DNA from: Ciona intestinalis | Taxonomy: Eukaryota > Chordata > Ascidiacea > Phlebobranchia > Cionidae | Length of the DNA: 64,000 nucleotides | Direction of reading: 5' to 3' | NCBI RefSeq assembly: GCF_000224145.3 | Contig: NC_020177.2 | Location: 377,526-441,525, forward strand | In this document: one piece after another, positions 13,501 to 29,100 of the stretch | Layout: every line of letters begins with the position of its first letter | Position numbering within the stretch: position 1 is the stretch's first letter | Translations under genes and position numbers: made by a program | Notes under the pieces: generated by a model | What the model was told of the DNA's origin: nothing | The model's input: the letters and a program-made list of their open reading frames with translations, nothing else | Databases searched by the model: none

Positions 13501-15860
13501 ATGATAAGATTTACGCCATAGGTTTGTTGCTTATTCTATATATAAACAATAAAATAATTCAATATGTTTTGTTAAATTTTGTAAAATTACAGATTTTATA
13601 GCAATATTTTATTGTTATGACACAGGTATTGAAGTTATGCCATACTGGGTATTTTTGATTTCTTTATGTTTAATATTTCAGTTTTAATGTATGTTATTTC
13701 ATAACAATATATGTTACATTATCTTTAAAAGAGGGATTAAAATATTTTTCAAAAAAAACACTAAAGAATTATTTAGAATGTTTTTGCCGGCTAAAAATAT
13801 AAAACATGGTTTGATGACATAGTGGACATTTTTCTCCCAATTTTGACTTAATTGTGAGGAATGACTTGATTTTTTTATTGTTTGACTGGATTGTGAGTAA
13901 TTTGTTTTACATTTTTAAATTAACTGAACACCATAAACAATAAAATAACATTTAACATATATAGTATTCTATTATTATATTAGAAAGCTGTTTTCTTTAT
14001 AATCATCACTCTATACGTTTATACAATGTTTATTAAGGTGGTCGTGGATTAAATAGCGTAGAGCGGTATAACATACGAACCAACACTTGGACCAATGTTA
14101 GCAGCTTGAACCACGAGCGATGGGTTCTTGTGCTTGTGTTGTGAATGGGAAGATATACGTCATTGGAGGNNNNNNNNNNNNNNNNNNNNNNNNNNNNNNN
14201 NNNNNNNNNNNNNNNNNNNCGATAATGGTCATTGATAATCCGCAGTTAAATATTCCATCTCTGCAGTGCTGAGTATAGTAAGTACAATCCTCATTTTAGC
14301 AAAGAAATTACAGTCTTTTTTGATTTTACGATGTAAACTGTACTAAACCGATGTTAGCATTTTGACAGATTTGTGTTCCAGACAGTGTTTCCGCTATGTA
14401 AAGTACACGAGGAAAGTAATCGTTAATTAATCGCTAATCATGCGGTTTTAAATCTGAAAATTTAGTCCAAAAATTATAAGTATATATTACGACTTGATTT
14501 CAATCAAGAGAATAAAAAATAAATGCTAGAATTGAGAATTAAGATAAGTGCAGAAAAAAATCACCCTATCAGCAACAACAACAACGCCAAGAACAACTGT
14601 TCGACCAAAAACGATCTATATGGTCACTAACGTGCCCAAAAGTTTAAGCCGTGCTCATTCATTAGATCTATGATCTCTTGTATTTAAATATTTTACTCTG
14701 GTTGTTACTTTAGGGTTAAATAGACGCATCGTGATTTTCAATGTTTTTGCATTTATTTGTAACTCTTTTAAGTTTCATGCAATCTGTTATAATGATTAAA
14801 CACTTTACATGTATTTCGATAACGCATGTATATTCCAATATACAATTAGTGGATCCTCCTTGACACTGTTCACTGTGAACCATTATCTCACTATGTATTA
14901 GATCAAACTGGTTTATTTAATATAATTTATCCTTATTCTATAAAGTTCATTAGAAACAGTTTACATTGTTTAATAAAAATTAGAAATATTGTTAATCTTT
15001 AGTTTGATTGTGATCAAATATTTAATGATTTCAAACATAATTCATGTACAGGTCGCTTGTACACGTTTGGTGGATGGAATGGTTCAAATGATTTAAATTC
15101 AATGGAAAGTTTTGATCCAAGAGAAGGAAAATGGGAATCACTGAAACCAATGAATGAGGAAAGAAATGCATTGTGTGGTGTTGTTTACAATGATGAGATT
15201 TACGCCATTGGTTTGTTGTTTATTCTATATATAAACAATAAAATAATTCATTACGCTTTGTTAAATTTTCTAAATTTACAGATTTTATAGCAATATTTTA
15301 TTGTTATAACACAGGTATTGAAGTTATGCCATACTGGGTATTTTTGATTTCTTTATGTTTAATATTTCGGTTTTAATGTATGTTATTTCATAACAATATA
15401 TGTTACATTATCTTAAAAAGAGGGATTAAAATATTTTTTCAAAAAAAACACTAAAGAATTTTTTAGAATGTTTTTGCCGGCTAAAAATATAAAACGTGGT
15501 TTGATGACATAGTGGACATTTTTCTCCCAATTTTGACTTAATTGTGAGGAATGACTTGATTTTTTTATTTTTTGACTTGATTGTGAGTAATTTGTTTTAC
15601 ATTTTTAAATTAACTGAACACCATAAACAATAAAATAACATTTAACATATATAGTATTCTATTATTATATTAGAAAGCTGTTTTCTTTATAATCATCACT
15701 CTATACGTTTATACAATGTTTATTAAGGTGGTGATGGATTAAATAGCGTAGAGCGGTATAACATACGAACCAACACTTGGACCAATGTTAGCAGCTTGAA
15801 CCGCGTGCGATGGGGTTCTTGTGCTTGTGTTGTGAATGGGAAGATATACGTCATTGGAGG
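10566..15860 (+). CDS. BACK-Kelch (KLHL-type) protein, N-terminus missing
   Basis: Probably a substrate adaptor for a Cullin-3 ubiquitin ligase, as for KLHL proteins; this role is inferred from family. Exons are 10566-10676 (partial), 10794-10946, 11160-11262, 11741-11838, 12153-12333, 12597-12737, 13363-13521, 14038-14169 (into a gap), then second copies at 15052-15210 and 15728-15860. The first three encode a BACK region (SIFRTILNWIKHD, LDILTPEYIARI). The rest encode Kelch blades with GG pairs and downstream E.Y/W residues: TAGGDGSNF, VAGGWDVGN, FGGWNGSND, SMESFDPREGKWESL, ERYNIRTNTWTNV and YVIGG. All junction phases match. Exons 13363-13521 and 14038-14169 are near-duplicates of 15052-15210 and 15728-15860 with matching introns, probably alleles. 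The 14038 copy is one G short, which shifts its frame. The final exon fits 51334-51448. The BTB domain is not visible. Confidence 0.85.
12977..14169 (+). repeat. Kelch-gene segment duplicated at 14679-15870 (copy 1)
   Basis: About 1.2 kb of exon and intron, including non-coding parts, matches the downstream copy with only scattered substitutions. A 50-N gap follows it. This is better explained as two alleles laid end to end than as blade duplication. Confidence 0.85.
14170..14219. other. Assembly gap (N)
   Basis: 50 N inside the duplicated Kelch segment. Confidence 0.99.
14420..14640 (+). repeat. Interspersed repeat shared with 18330-18545
   Basis: GCGGTTTTAAATCTGAAAAT, TGCTAGAATTGAGAATTA, a CAACAACAACAAC run and AACAACTGTTCGAC occur in the same order and orientation at 18330-18545. 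It is noncoding and of unknown family. Confidence 0.8.
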
Positions 15861-15970
15861 GTAAGTGGTCATGTTCATGAAGTTGTTAATAGGAGACAGT
15901 AGAGAAACTTATTTTTCAAAACTTTACATATTTTTAACTTGTTATTATTGTATTACCAGTACTATGTATT

Positions 15971-16396
15971 TTGCTTTTTTGTATCTAGAAATTTACTTCA
16001 AATAAAATCTGTTGGTTATAGGCTGTGTTGCATTAGAGGTATTCGTATTAACTATCATGCTAATACAGCATGTGCATACAGTTAATAGCAATACAGCATG
16101 TGCATCCCATTTTATACCATCTCCCCACAGCAATGCTTAGCCTCTTATTATGTCCCAACATCAGTCCATGGTCCGATAACAGTCTGTGACACATTTCTTA
16201 TTCAACTACACAATGTTGTTGGGACAATTGATTTATTTTAATTTTAATAATAATTATTTAAATGTTTACTGTCTCTATATTCTCCTTTAAAATTTATATA
16301 AATGAGAAAACCAGCATAAATTGCTCTGATGCATTTTCAAACATTAATGAGCTTCGCTTGTTTGGTGGATTTTAACCATTACCTGGCCATATCATG
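15971..16396 (+). repeat. Segment duplicated at 50708-51127
   Basis: From TTGCTTTT through GGCTGTGTTGCATTAGA, GCATGTGCATACAGTTAATA and ATTACCTGGCCAT, this Kelch-gene intron segment matches 50708-51127 almost base for base. Both copies abut N gaps. It ties the contig at 50708 to the end of the Kelch gene. Confidence 0.9.
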
Positions 16397-16521
16397 NNNN
16401 NNNNNNNNNNNNNNNNNNNNNNNNNNNNNNNNNNNNNNNNNNNNNNNNNNNNNNNNNNNNNNNNNNNNNNNNNNNNNNNNNNNNNNNNNNNNNNNNNNNN
16501 NNNNNNNNNNNNNNNNNNNNN
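16397..16521. other. Assembly gap (N)
   Basis: 125 N between the Kelch contig and the tandem-repeat contig. Confidence 0.99.
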
Positions 16522-16549
16522 ATTCAAATTAAAAAAAATAAATAAATTA

Positions 16550-17440
16550 ATTATTTTTTCGATGGGGATAACATGCTAGTGACCTACATAGATGTATGCG
16601 TAAGTTATATTTTCGCGAAAAAAAACGAAAATTTAATATTTATATGATTCAAGTTATGACCATACTTGTTTGTATTCTGAACCCATCCCCGCACTTTTTT
16701 GAAGAAAATGATGTTTCATTTTTTAGGTATTACGTAGCGCTATAATATATTCGAAGCTGGATCGGGAGAAAATTCTATAAATATATTTTTATGACGAATA
16801 TTAATATTCAGTTATAAAAAAAAGTTGAAATTATTTTTTTTTTCAATGGGGATAATATGTGAGTGACCTACATAGATGTATGCGTAAGTTATATTTTCGC
16901 CGAAATATTTTAAAATTTAATACTTGTATGATTCGGGTTATGACCCTCATACTTGTTTGTATTCCGAACCTTTCCCCGCACTTTTTTGAAGAAAATGATG
17001 TTTCATTTTTTAGGTATTACGTAGCGCTATAACATATTCGAAGCTGGATCGGGAGAAAATTCTATAAATATATTTTTATGACGAATATTAATATTCAGTT
17101 ATAAAAAAAAGTTGAAATTATTTTTTTTTTCGATGGGGATAACATGCTAGTGACCTAGATAGATGTATGCGTAAGTTATATTTTCGCAAAAAAAATCGAA
17201 AATATAATATTTATATGATTCAAGTTATGATCATACTTTTTTATATTTAACATCTATCCCCGCACTTTTTTAAAGAAAATAATGTTTCATATTTTAGGTA
17301 TCACTTAGCGCTATAACATATTCGAAGCTGGATCGGGAGAAAATTCTATAAATATGTTTTTATGACGAATATTAATATTCATAATTAATATTTTTTCGAA
17401 TTTTAAATTTTTCATTTTAGAATCGGTACCGCTGGGGTCT
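16550..17440 (+). repeat. Three tandem units of about 285 bp
   Basis: The landmark GATGGGGATAACATG (or a close variant) occurs at 16561, 16845 and 17132. Each unit continues with GACCTACATAGATGTATGCG, CCCCGCACTTTTTT, TAGCGCTATAA and CGAAGCTGGATCGGGAGAAA. The third unit runs into the terminal segment ending near 17540. Noncoding. Confidence 0.88.
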
Positions 17441-17540
17441 AGTTAGTACAGTGTCCAAATTTTAGGTTGGAGGGACCAGTAGAAGGTATCGAAAATGGCC
17501 GCTAGAATATCTGTATTCTAGGATCACCTTGGTCACGTAC
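17225..17540 (+). repeat. Repeat end, inverted partner of 9720-10065
   Basis: See 9720-10065. The outer boundary in both copies falls just past GATCACCTTGGT. The two copies point away from each other around the Kelch gene, with the tandem units on the inner side here. Confidence 0.9.
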
Positions 17541-18329
17541 AACATTGTTTTTGTTTCACACACACAATGTACATCGTAACAAAATGATCGTCACAGTGTG
17601 TTATTATTACGTTGGTATAAATGACATCATAAGACGCACACGCACGCCGCGCGTCGCACATACAAGGTTGCTCACAAACAAACGTGCACGTATAAAATCG
17701 TAGCCACCGTTAAATAAAAATAAGATTGTTGGTTGGGTTAAATGACCCCGTTTAGATCCGAATTTATATGTAGGGGCTAGCGGGATGCTATATCTGTTGT
17801 AGTTGCTATATAACCAACAAGAGATCACACAGATCTAATGCGTGAGCACGGTATAAACTAATTAGCACAGTATTAATTAACCCTATCACTACAATGGTCG
17901 ACTGAGATCGATCAAAAACAAATCAAAAGTAACCAACAAAGCGGGTTTCAGTCGCCATTGGTGGCTGTGGGGCAGTAAATAGAATTTTATTCGTGTATTA
18001 TAACTCATTAAACTTAAGACGTACAAGGATTGAAAGATTGGTAAAGAATATGTGTAAATACGCTTTGTACCACTCCTGTACCATGTGTTGACATGTAAAC
18101 TTACACTATAGTTAAACTTGTCGTCGTTTAAAGACGTTCGTTTTTGTGAATTTGGATAAACCGTAATCACGCAGTACAGGTAATGTTAGAAGTTAATATT
18201 ATTCATATTGTGGCGGCTGCATAATGATTTATTGCGAGCGGTAAACTAAAAAAGCAAAGAAACGAGAGACGTGGTGTTTATACCGAAGATAACGATAAGA
18301 AAAAAGCACTTGTCTACGCTTCGGTGCAC

Positions 18330-18545
18330 ACACGCTAATTGTGCGGTTTTAAATCTAAAAATTTAGTCTAAAAATTATAAATATATATTACGATTTTATT
18401 TCAATCAAGAGATTAAAGAAAAATGCTAGAATTGAGAATTAGGATAAGTGCGGAAAAAATCGCCCTATCAGCAACAACAACAACAACAAAGCCAAGAACA
18501 ACTGTTCGACGAAAAAGGATCTATATGACCACTACCGTGCTCAAC
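18330..18545 (+). repeat. Interspersed repeat shared with 14420-14640
   Basis: Second copy of the noncoding repeat, with a longer CAA run. Confidence 0.8.
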
Positions 18546-18584
18546 TACCGTGCTCAATTATTCAATTTTTCGTATGCATGAGTT

Positions 18585-18645
18585 ATGGTAGGGTGAGGTA
18601 GTATGGGACAAGTTTCACTCTCTTTTCCCGTCCCATTTGACTTGT
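18585..18645. repeat. Family A MITE half copy
   Basis: The left end TATGGTAGGGTGAGGTAGTA, then GGGACAAG and TTTTCCCGTCCCATTTGAC, match the first part of 19119-19310. No right end is found. Confidence 0.6.
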
Positions 18646-19118
18646 CGAGTGGTAGGTCGTTAGCACAGGATTACCGGACGTTTTAGGAAATAAAATCGTT
18701 ACAAATACATTGGTATATCATGCCGGTGTATTTATTATAATACTTATTGTTTGAAACTCATCGCTGATGTTTCTTAGTCAAACCAAAATAAGGAACTGGT
18801 ACTGCAAGCAAACGGAGCCACCAGCAGCACGTACATCACCCATGTTGTAATAACTTAAATACTTACAATGATAAAAATGCTTTAGTCGTGTGATTATCCA
18901 AAATGCAAACAAGCCATAAGGTTGTTCTTGATCAAACCAGCTTTGTTCGTCTGTTTGCTTCTAACTGAAACGACCACGTGATGCCTGGAATAACTTCCCG
19001 TGATGTTTCTGACTAAATACATTGCAATCACAGTTGGCAATGCTGAGTTTAATCAGACGGCAATTCATTTACGTCAGTCCTCCTTAACCAAAACAATAAC
19101 TTTGTTCCTCTGTATATA

Positions 19119-19310
19119 TAGTAGGGTGGGGGAAGATGGGACACTTTTTATTCCATTTTCCCGTCCCATTTGCCAGTAAATAAAGAATATTCAAAGAATT
19201 ATAAAACCGTATCCTCACGACTCTCATTAACCGTTGTTAATTGTTTAAAATACGATCAGACTATTTGGATATTATGTGCTAAAGGTGTCCCATCTTCCCC
19301 ACCCTACTAT
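19119..19310. mobile_element. Complete family A MITE
   Basis: About 190 bp with near-perfect terminal inverted repeats: TAGTAGGGTGGGGGAAGATG on the left, CATCTTCCCCACCCTACTA on the right, next to TA-rich flanks. No open reading frame is present. Confidence 0.85.
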
Positions 19311-20009
19311 ACCAGTCTATACAAAATGTTTGTTTTGGTTTGATATGTTTCTAGTTAAATACAGTGCAATGCCACCACCAAAATAGTCGACATTGTTGCA
19401 AAAGTGTTTTAGTAATTCTGCATTTTGTGAGATTGAGACGCGAACAACTGACTATAGTTTGTAGCCGGGCGTTCAAATTTTCTCTTACCAAATATATATT
19501 TCGCATCAAATGATCACTTTTAACTAAGTCTTAAATGGTTTAACAGCCACGCATTTCTGCTGAACTATTTTATTTATTCTTAGTCTGTTTTAGCGACTGT
19601 CGTTTTGCTGTTAATTTATCTTTCGCCATGTTTATAAAAGACCTCCGTTATTACGATTGAAGGGATAAAACATATTTTAATATTTAATACTATGCTCAGA
19701 GTTTTCAAAACAATGTCCGTTTCAATGGTCTTTATACATACTACATTTTTTCAATATAGTCTTGTGACTGGAACAATAGTAACAAACAACAATTAACTCT
19801 TTACTTTGTTGCAATAGCTTTTGCAGATAGCAAACATAATATTTATCATAAAGTTTAACATGTAAAGACCCGATACAATAAACATAAACATTGCCGAGTC
19901 AAAATCCACGGAAATGTTCTTCTTCTTTGAACAATATCTTTCGGAAATCGTGACGGCGCGGACATTTTCTGTGACTTGGTTATATTAGAACTAACATTAG
20001 TTTGCACAG

Positions 20010-20602
20010 ATGAATAGATCAGCGCTTCTCTTGCTTCTCGTCGGACTTGTGGTTCCCGCAAAAGCTTCCAACGCTGTTGATGATGATGGTGTTGTTTGGA
20101 GTCGATATAATTGGAGTTGGAAGGGACAAGACGACCAAAAAGGTTGGCTGTTATATTTTCTACTAGATTAAATTATTGTTGTTAAACCGAATAGTTACAG
20201 TTACTTTGGTTTCTGCCGTTATATGGACACGTTAGGCGGGGGCAACGTTAGTCGTTATAACACGGGTGTTCTGTTTCATACACCTCGTGCCTGCTTACAA
20301 GTTACCACATATGTAACTTGTTTATCCTCGTATGACAGGGCAACGACAGTCGGTATAACATGGGTGTTTTGTTTCATACACCTCATGTCTGCCTACAAGT
20401 TACCACGTATGCAACTTACTGAGCAACCATTATTTTGGGACCGGATTTTTTTTTATAACTTTTGGCTGACAATTTTGGCAAGGGACCGCTGGGTTGTAGA
20501 AATATGAATAATGATTACGTTTACGTTTTTGTTTCAGTCCTAGAAGACGCAAGTTTGGAAGAGTTACACGATGCTCTTGATTTTCTATACTCTCAAGAAT
20601 AG
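20010..20602 (+). CDS. Small secreted peptide precursor, unrecognised
   Basis: Two exons, 20010-20142 and 20538-20602, join in frame (G|TC, Val) to give 65 residues. The first about 20 form a clear signal peptide: MNRSALLLLLVGLVVPAKA. The remainder has an acidic DDD, an aromatic-rich core VVWSRYNWSWKG, then QDDQK, and a Leu-rich amphipathic tail LEELHDALDFLYSQE. There are no cysteines and no obvious dibasic cleavage pair. Donor AG|GTTGGC and acceptor TTTCAG are acceptable. AATAAA lies about 50 bp after the stop. The intron carries two SINE-tail units. I do not recognise a family; a hormone or antimicrobial-type precursor is only a guess. It could also be a spurious two-exon model, but the signal peptide, phase match and polyadenylation signal argue against that. 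Confidence 0.65.
20222..20420 (-). repeat. Two SINE-tail units
   Basis: Two ~100-bp units with AACACGGGTGTTCTGTTTCA and ACACCTCGTGCCTGCTTAC, in reverse orientation, inside the intron of the secreted peptide gene. Confidence 0.85.
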
Positions 20603-21090
20603 TTAAATACTAATTAGACGATCAAATACGCATAAATGGTTGCCAGTAAAATAAACCATCTCGGTACAAGCGTGCTTGTGTTATATAGCGTGGAATGTGA
20701 GTGGTAACTAAGGGGCGAACAAGGGGGAATTTACCCCTCTACAAACTACATTTTACCATATACGTATTAAACGGCGGAGTAGAAATATTACTTTGTGATG
20801 GTCCAGTTTTACCGCCTATTTTTATTTGATTGTTTAAGCTTATATACAAATTTGTTCAATCCAGTGGTTCCTTAAAGTTGTTTAATATTAAACTTTCAGC
20901 CCCCCCCCCCATAAAATATCAACAAAATTAAATATTAAAATTGGTCGTTTTGCTTTTTTGACAAAATGAAAACTAGGTTTTTTTACCCCAATAAAAAACG
21001 ATTTGTGACGTCACTTAAAACACGCTGCGAACGCAAGTTGGTGCTGTCCACGCGAGGCCGCTGTTCAATCTGGGGTTTTGTGAAAATTTT

Positions 21091-21100
21091 CTTCCTTTTT
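21091..21100 (+). promoter_or_regulatory. Candidate 5' TOP tract of RPS4
   Basis: CTTCCTTTTT lies 11 bases before the start codon. Ribosomal protein mRNAs typically start at a C within such a tract and are translationally controlled through it. That this C is the transcription start is inference. Confidence 0.5.
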
Positions 21101-21110
21101 AGAAACCAGG

Positions 21111-25525
<4,415 letters not shown>

Positions 25526-26132
25526 ATGCCATTGAATTGAGCATTTCAATAAATATTGAAATCGGATTTAGTTTTGTTTCTTTATTGTGTATAGCCTCAG
25601 ATTGCGTAAGTTCTAAAAGCAGGCAATGCAGCCTATATAGTATGCTGGGAACAGACTTAATTTTATCCCAGCACAGCATAAAACTCTAGTTTGTATTCTT
25701 ACTTTGGCAATTGAATCTGAATTACGAGATTTTAAAATCAAACCCTGCTTTTTCTGGTTGGAAAAAAATGTCAAGTGTTTACACTTATGTAGGCTGTTGG
25801 GGATCGGGTTTTATTTCTAGAGAAAGTTTTAAAAGGCAAGGCTGGCTGTTGTTGAATGTTTATTACAATTTTAATATGACTTTAATTAGTAAGTGAGCTA
25901 CTCTGCCAACTGAGACTTCATATGTTCAGTAGAATAAACACAATAATAGTTAAACTTGTTTCAATGTTAATTATTCATAAACATGGAATACACAATAGAC
26001 AGTATTGGTTTACAACTTTACAGTTATTGCACCAAATTGCAAAGGTTTTCGGAACAAATCAAAGACACAAAGAAATTACTTACAATAATAAACCCAAAAT
26101 GCACCTAATTTTACCACAAATAAAAACACACA
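25526..26132. other. Intergenic region, RPS4 to LTN1
   Basis: The 3' ends converge. I see AT-rich sequence and the RPS4 polyadenylation signal but no further gene. Confidence 0.7.
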
Positions 26133-29100
26133 TTATCGTAACATCATAGGCGTCCTACACAACGGGCAAGTGGATTGATTACTTGTGTCAAACCACTTGT
26201 ACAAGCATTCTGCATGGTATTTTTTCTTGCATGTCTTGCATTGTAGTTTTGGTAAGGACTGTGAGTTGGAGCCGTGCACTACAGAGAAACATATCATGCA
26301 TTCCTCAAGCCCATGGAGCCGTTTGTCAACTTTTTCCTTCCACAAATACAAAGCATCCAGTATTTGGCCGTTCTGGTGTCGTAATAACATTGTCATCTGT
26401 AGAATCCAATATCTCCATTGAGTTGCTTTCACTCCTGCTTTTCTAACCGTGTTTACTTGTACAGGGCTCAGAGGGTAATTTGTTGGTAGTTGTATTGAAA
26501 TAACAAACTCTGCGTCAGTGATTTGATATGTCGCAACAACTTCTTTCGAAGCTGGACGTGCAACAACATCAAAGTCATCTTGATTCTGCGATACACAAAT
26601 CGACTTTAGTTCTTTGTTACAAATGACACCGCTGATATGTTTTGTTGTGTATTCATTCACTGCTGACTTTGTTACTTTCCCGAGGTCGTTATACCAAGCA
26701 CGCATCAATACAGGTAGATTAGTGAGCAGGTCCTTGAAAAGTGAACACGCTATATGATGTATAACCATAAAGTCATGTTTCGAGGCAGCTTGAAAGTCAA
26801 TTTCACACGAAAACATGTTTAGTGTTTTATTCTCCACTGTTCTGTATGGGTTAAAAGGCATCAGTTTAAGCAGTTTGCTAAGCAGGTTGTCTGTATCGAA
26901 ACCCGAGTCTTTTAACGCAGATATGAATTGTGACTTCATGTCTGCTGGGATAGGGTGCATACATTTGACCAATATTTTCCACACAAGCAAATAAGCAAGA
27001 ATGGTTGAGTAGAATATATTAGGGTGGTCATCTAATTTAGCAAGGTGAAAATCCAAACCATCTGAAGAAAAATATTCCTCCAAGAGGAGCAGAACTGGTT
27101 GGTTTGTCCAAAAACAAGGTTTAGGACACGCAAGAGACTTCTTGGTGGTTTAAGTGAAGGTGAAACACCATCCGTGTTTTGGAAGATATTTTCCACCACT
27201 TTGCACAGCAAGTTGTAGGCAATGCATTGGGTGGTGTGGGAATTATTTCTCGGTTCCAGAGCTTGCGATAAATGGTGTAGAAGAGTTTGTGTTTCATCTG
27301 GAAGATCAGAATCAGCCGCCATGTGTGCTGTAAGTCTTGATGTTGCAGATATGATCGACTCTGTGCTTATATTACGCAAGCACTGCTGGAAAAGTGGAAA
27401 AATCGTCGTGAATTGTATGAGAGTTTTTAACGAAATCGCACAGAAAATAGGAACTAATGTAGAATGAGCGGCAGGCTGAAAGAACTCGTGCCATTCCCTT
27501 GTTAGTGAACTTGGGTAAGTTGGATGTTCTATTGTTGTGGGTGCGGTTAGGAAATTATCCAGTGTTAAAAACAGTGAAGATACTGCATGGATAAGACACA
27601 GATGGTGTTGGAACTTGTTATGGTTTTCAAAGTTTTTTACTTCAAACGTTAAGCAGATACTTTCAAGCCATGAAACAAGAGAGCATTGAACGAAATCCCA
27701 AAACTCTGATGTCCGATTAGTTGGAGAACATTGTACGGCACATTCGAAAAACTGAGCAACGACAGAATTAAACAGTAATTGGTGAATGTTATCGGTAAGA
27801 GTTGTATCGAATAAAAAGACAGAGCTACAGGACGATTTACACACTAGCAACTGTTCTATAATTTGCTCACATATGGATAACAACATATTTTCAGTGTCGG
27901 GAAATGACAATAACTTTTTAAATACATGCACAAGAATAGAAAATTCATTTACAAATTTGCCGTTAAAAATAGAATTAAAAGAGTCAGAAAATGATAAAGT
28001 TTTTGGCAAAATCCAGTTTAGTAACGCGGTTAAACAATGTTTAGAGTCGCACATGAAAATTATGGAAATTATAGTTGAAGAAAAACAATCGGTTAGATTT
28101 TGGTTTGCATAATTTAACTTGTTGAGTAGTGTAGCTGGATCCCAGTGAGTAGTTTGCTTAGCTTTTTGTAAAAGCTGGGAGAAACAGCTCAGCCAAGCCC
28201 TGCCTGTTTGTATAGAGTTGCTTGCAAGTGTAAACAACATGTCTTTGCACCAAGCTTGGTCTTGCATGAACAAATTGATCAGATCATTTTTCTCTGAGTG
28301 TATTGTATGTGACTCCACCAGTAAAGCTTCAACACATAACTGCTTTACATGTTGATTTGAATAGGTGAGACACAGTTTATTTGTCTGCTCAGTTTTTTGC
28401 AGTGTTTGTATAACTTGGCTTAAAACTTGATTGAATGCATCAACAAGACAAATGTATTCAGCATGGAACTTGTTTTCTTCAAGTGCTGTTGAATGTATTG
28501 GCCCAATGGCAAGGCATGTTGTATCTAGCCAGACATTGCTGGTCATGCTATCTCTGTTTTGCAGCCATGTCTCTTCATTTGGCAACAACTGGGCTAGAAA
28601 GTTGCAAAATTGATTGTCAGCAAGAAGCGCACACGATGCTGCAAGAATATCAACAACTTCTTTTACATTTGGTAAAATTTTGTTTAAATTCTCGTTGCTT
28701 GCAAGCTCAATTATTGTATCAGCAACATATGAGACATATTTGTTGAAGCAGGCCGTTGTAAAATCTTTAATTTCTTCTTCTCTTGTCATAGAAGTTTTCA
28801 ATGTTTCTATAATCCCTTTGAAACCTTGTAGGGAATCTGCTTTCCTATAGAACGCATCATGGAGCAAATTATCAAACAGAGGCAACATTAGTTCTTTAAA
28901 CTGCGATAAATATTGTGTGTCAAACACATCAGATGTAACAAACTGTGTCATCAGCAAACATGCTTTGGCATTCATGTCACAATCTGAGGCTTCACAATTT
29001 TCCGCTGTCTTAACAATCTTTTGAAATATCTTAAAATTTAATTTCATGTCAAAAATCGGGGAATCAGCCAACAAGGTAGAAGATAGTAATGCCCAGACAT

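Larger units (their letters stand above)
17541..20009. other. Intergenic region with repeats
   Basis: Contains the interspersed repeat at 18330-18545, a half copy of a family A MITE at about 18585-18645, and a full copy at 19119-19310. I see no supported gene; the short open frames here lack coding features. Confidence 0.7.

Noticed and set aside
17607-18170. Open frames of 73-93 codons on the minus strand
   Set aside because: No domain, no splice signals that extend them, and they overlap repeat-rich intergenic DNA.
20010-20602. Secreted peptide as a spexin or galanin homologue
   Set aside because: Only a short local likeness (NW and KG residues) exists; no dibasic sites and no alignable mature peptide, so no name is given.
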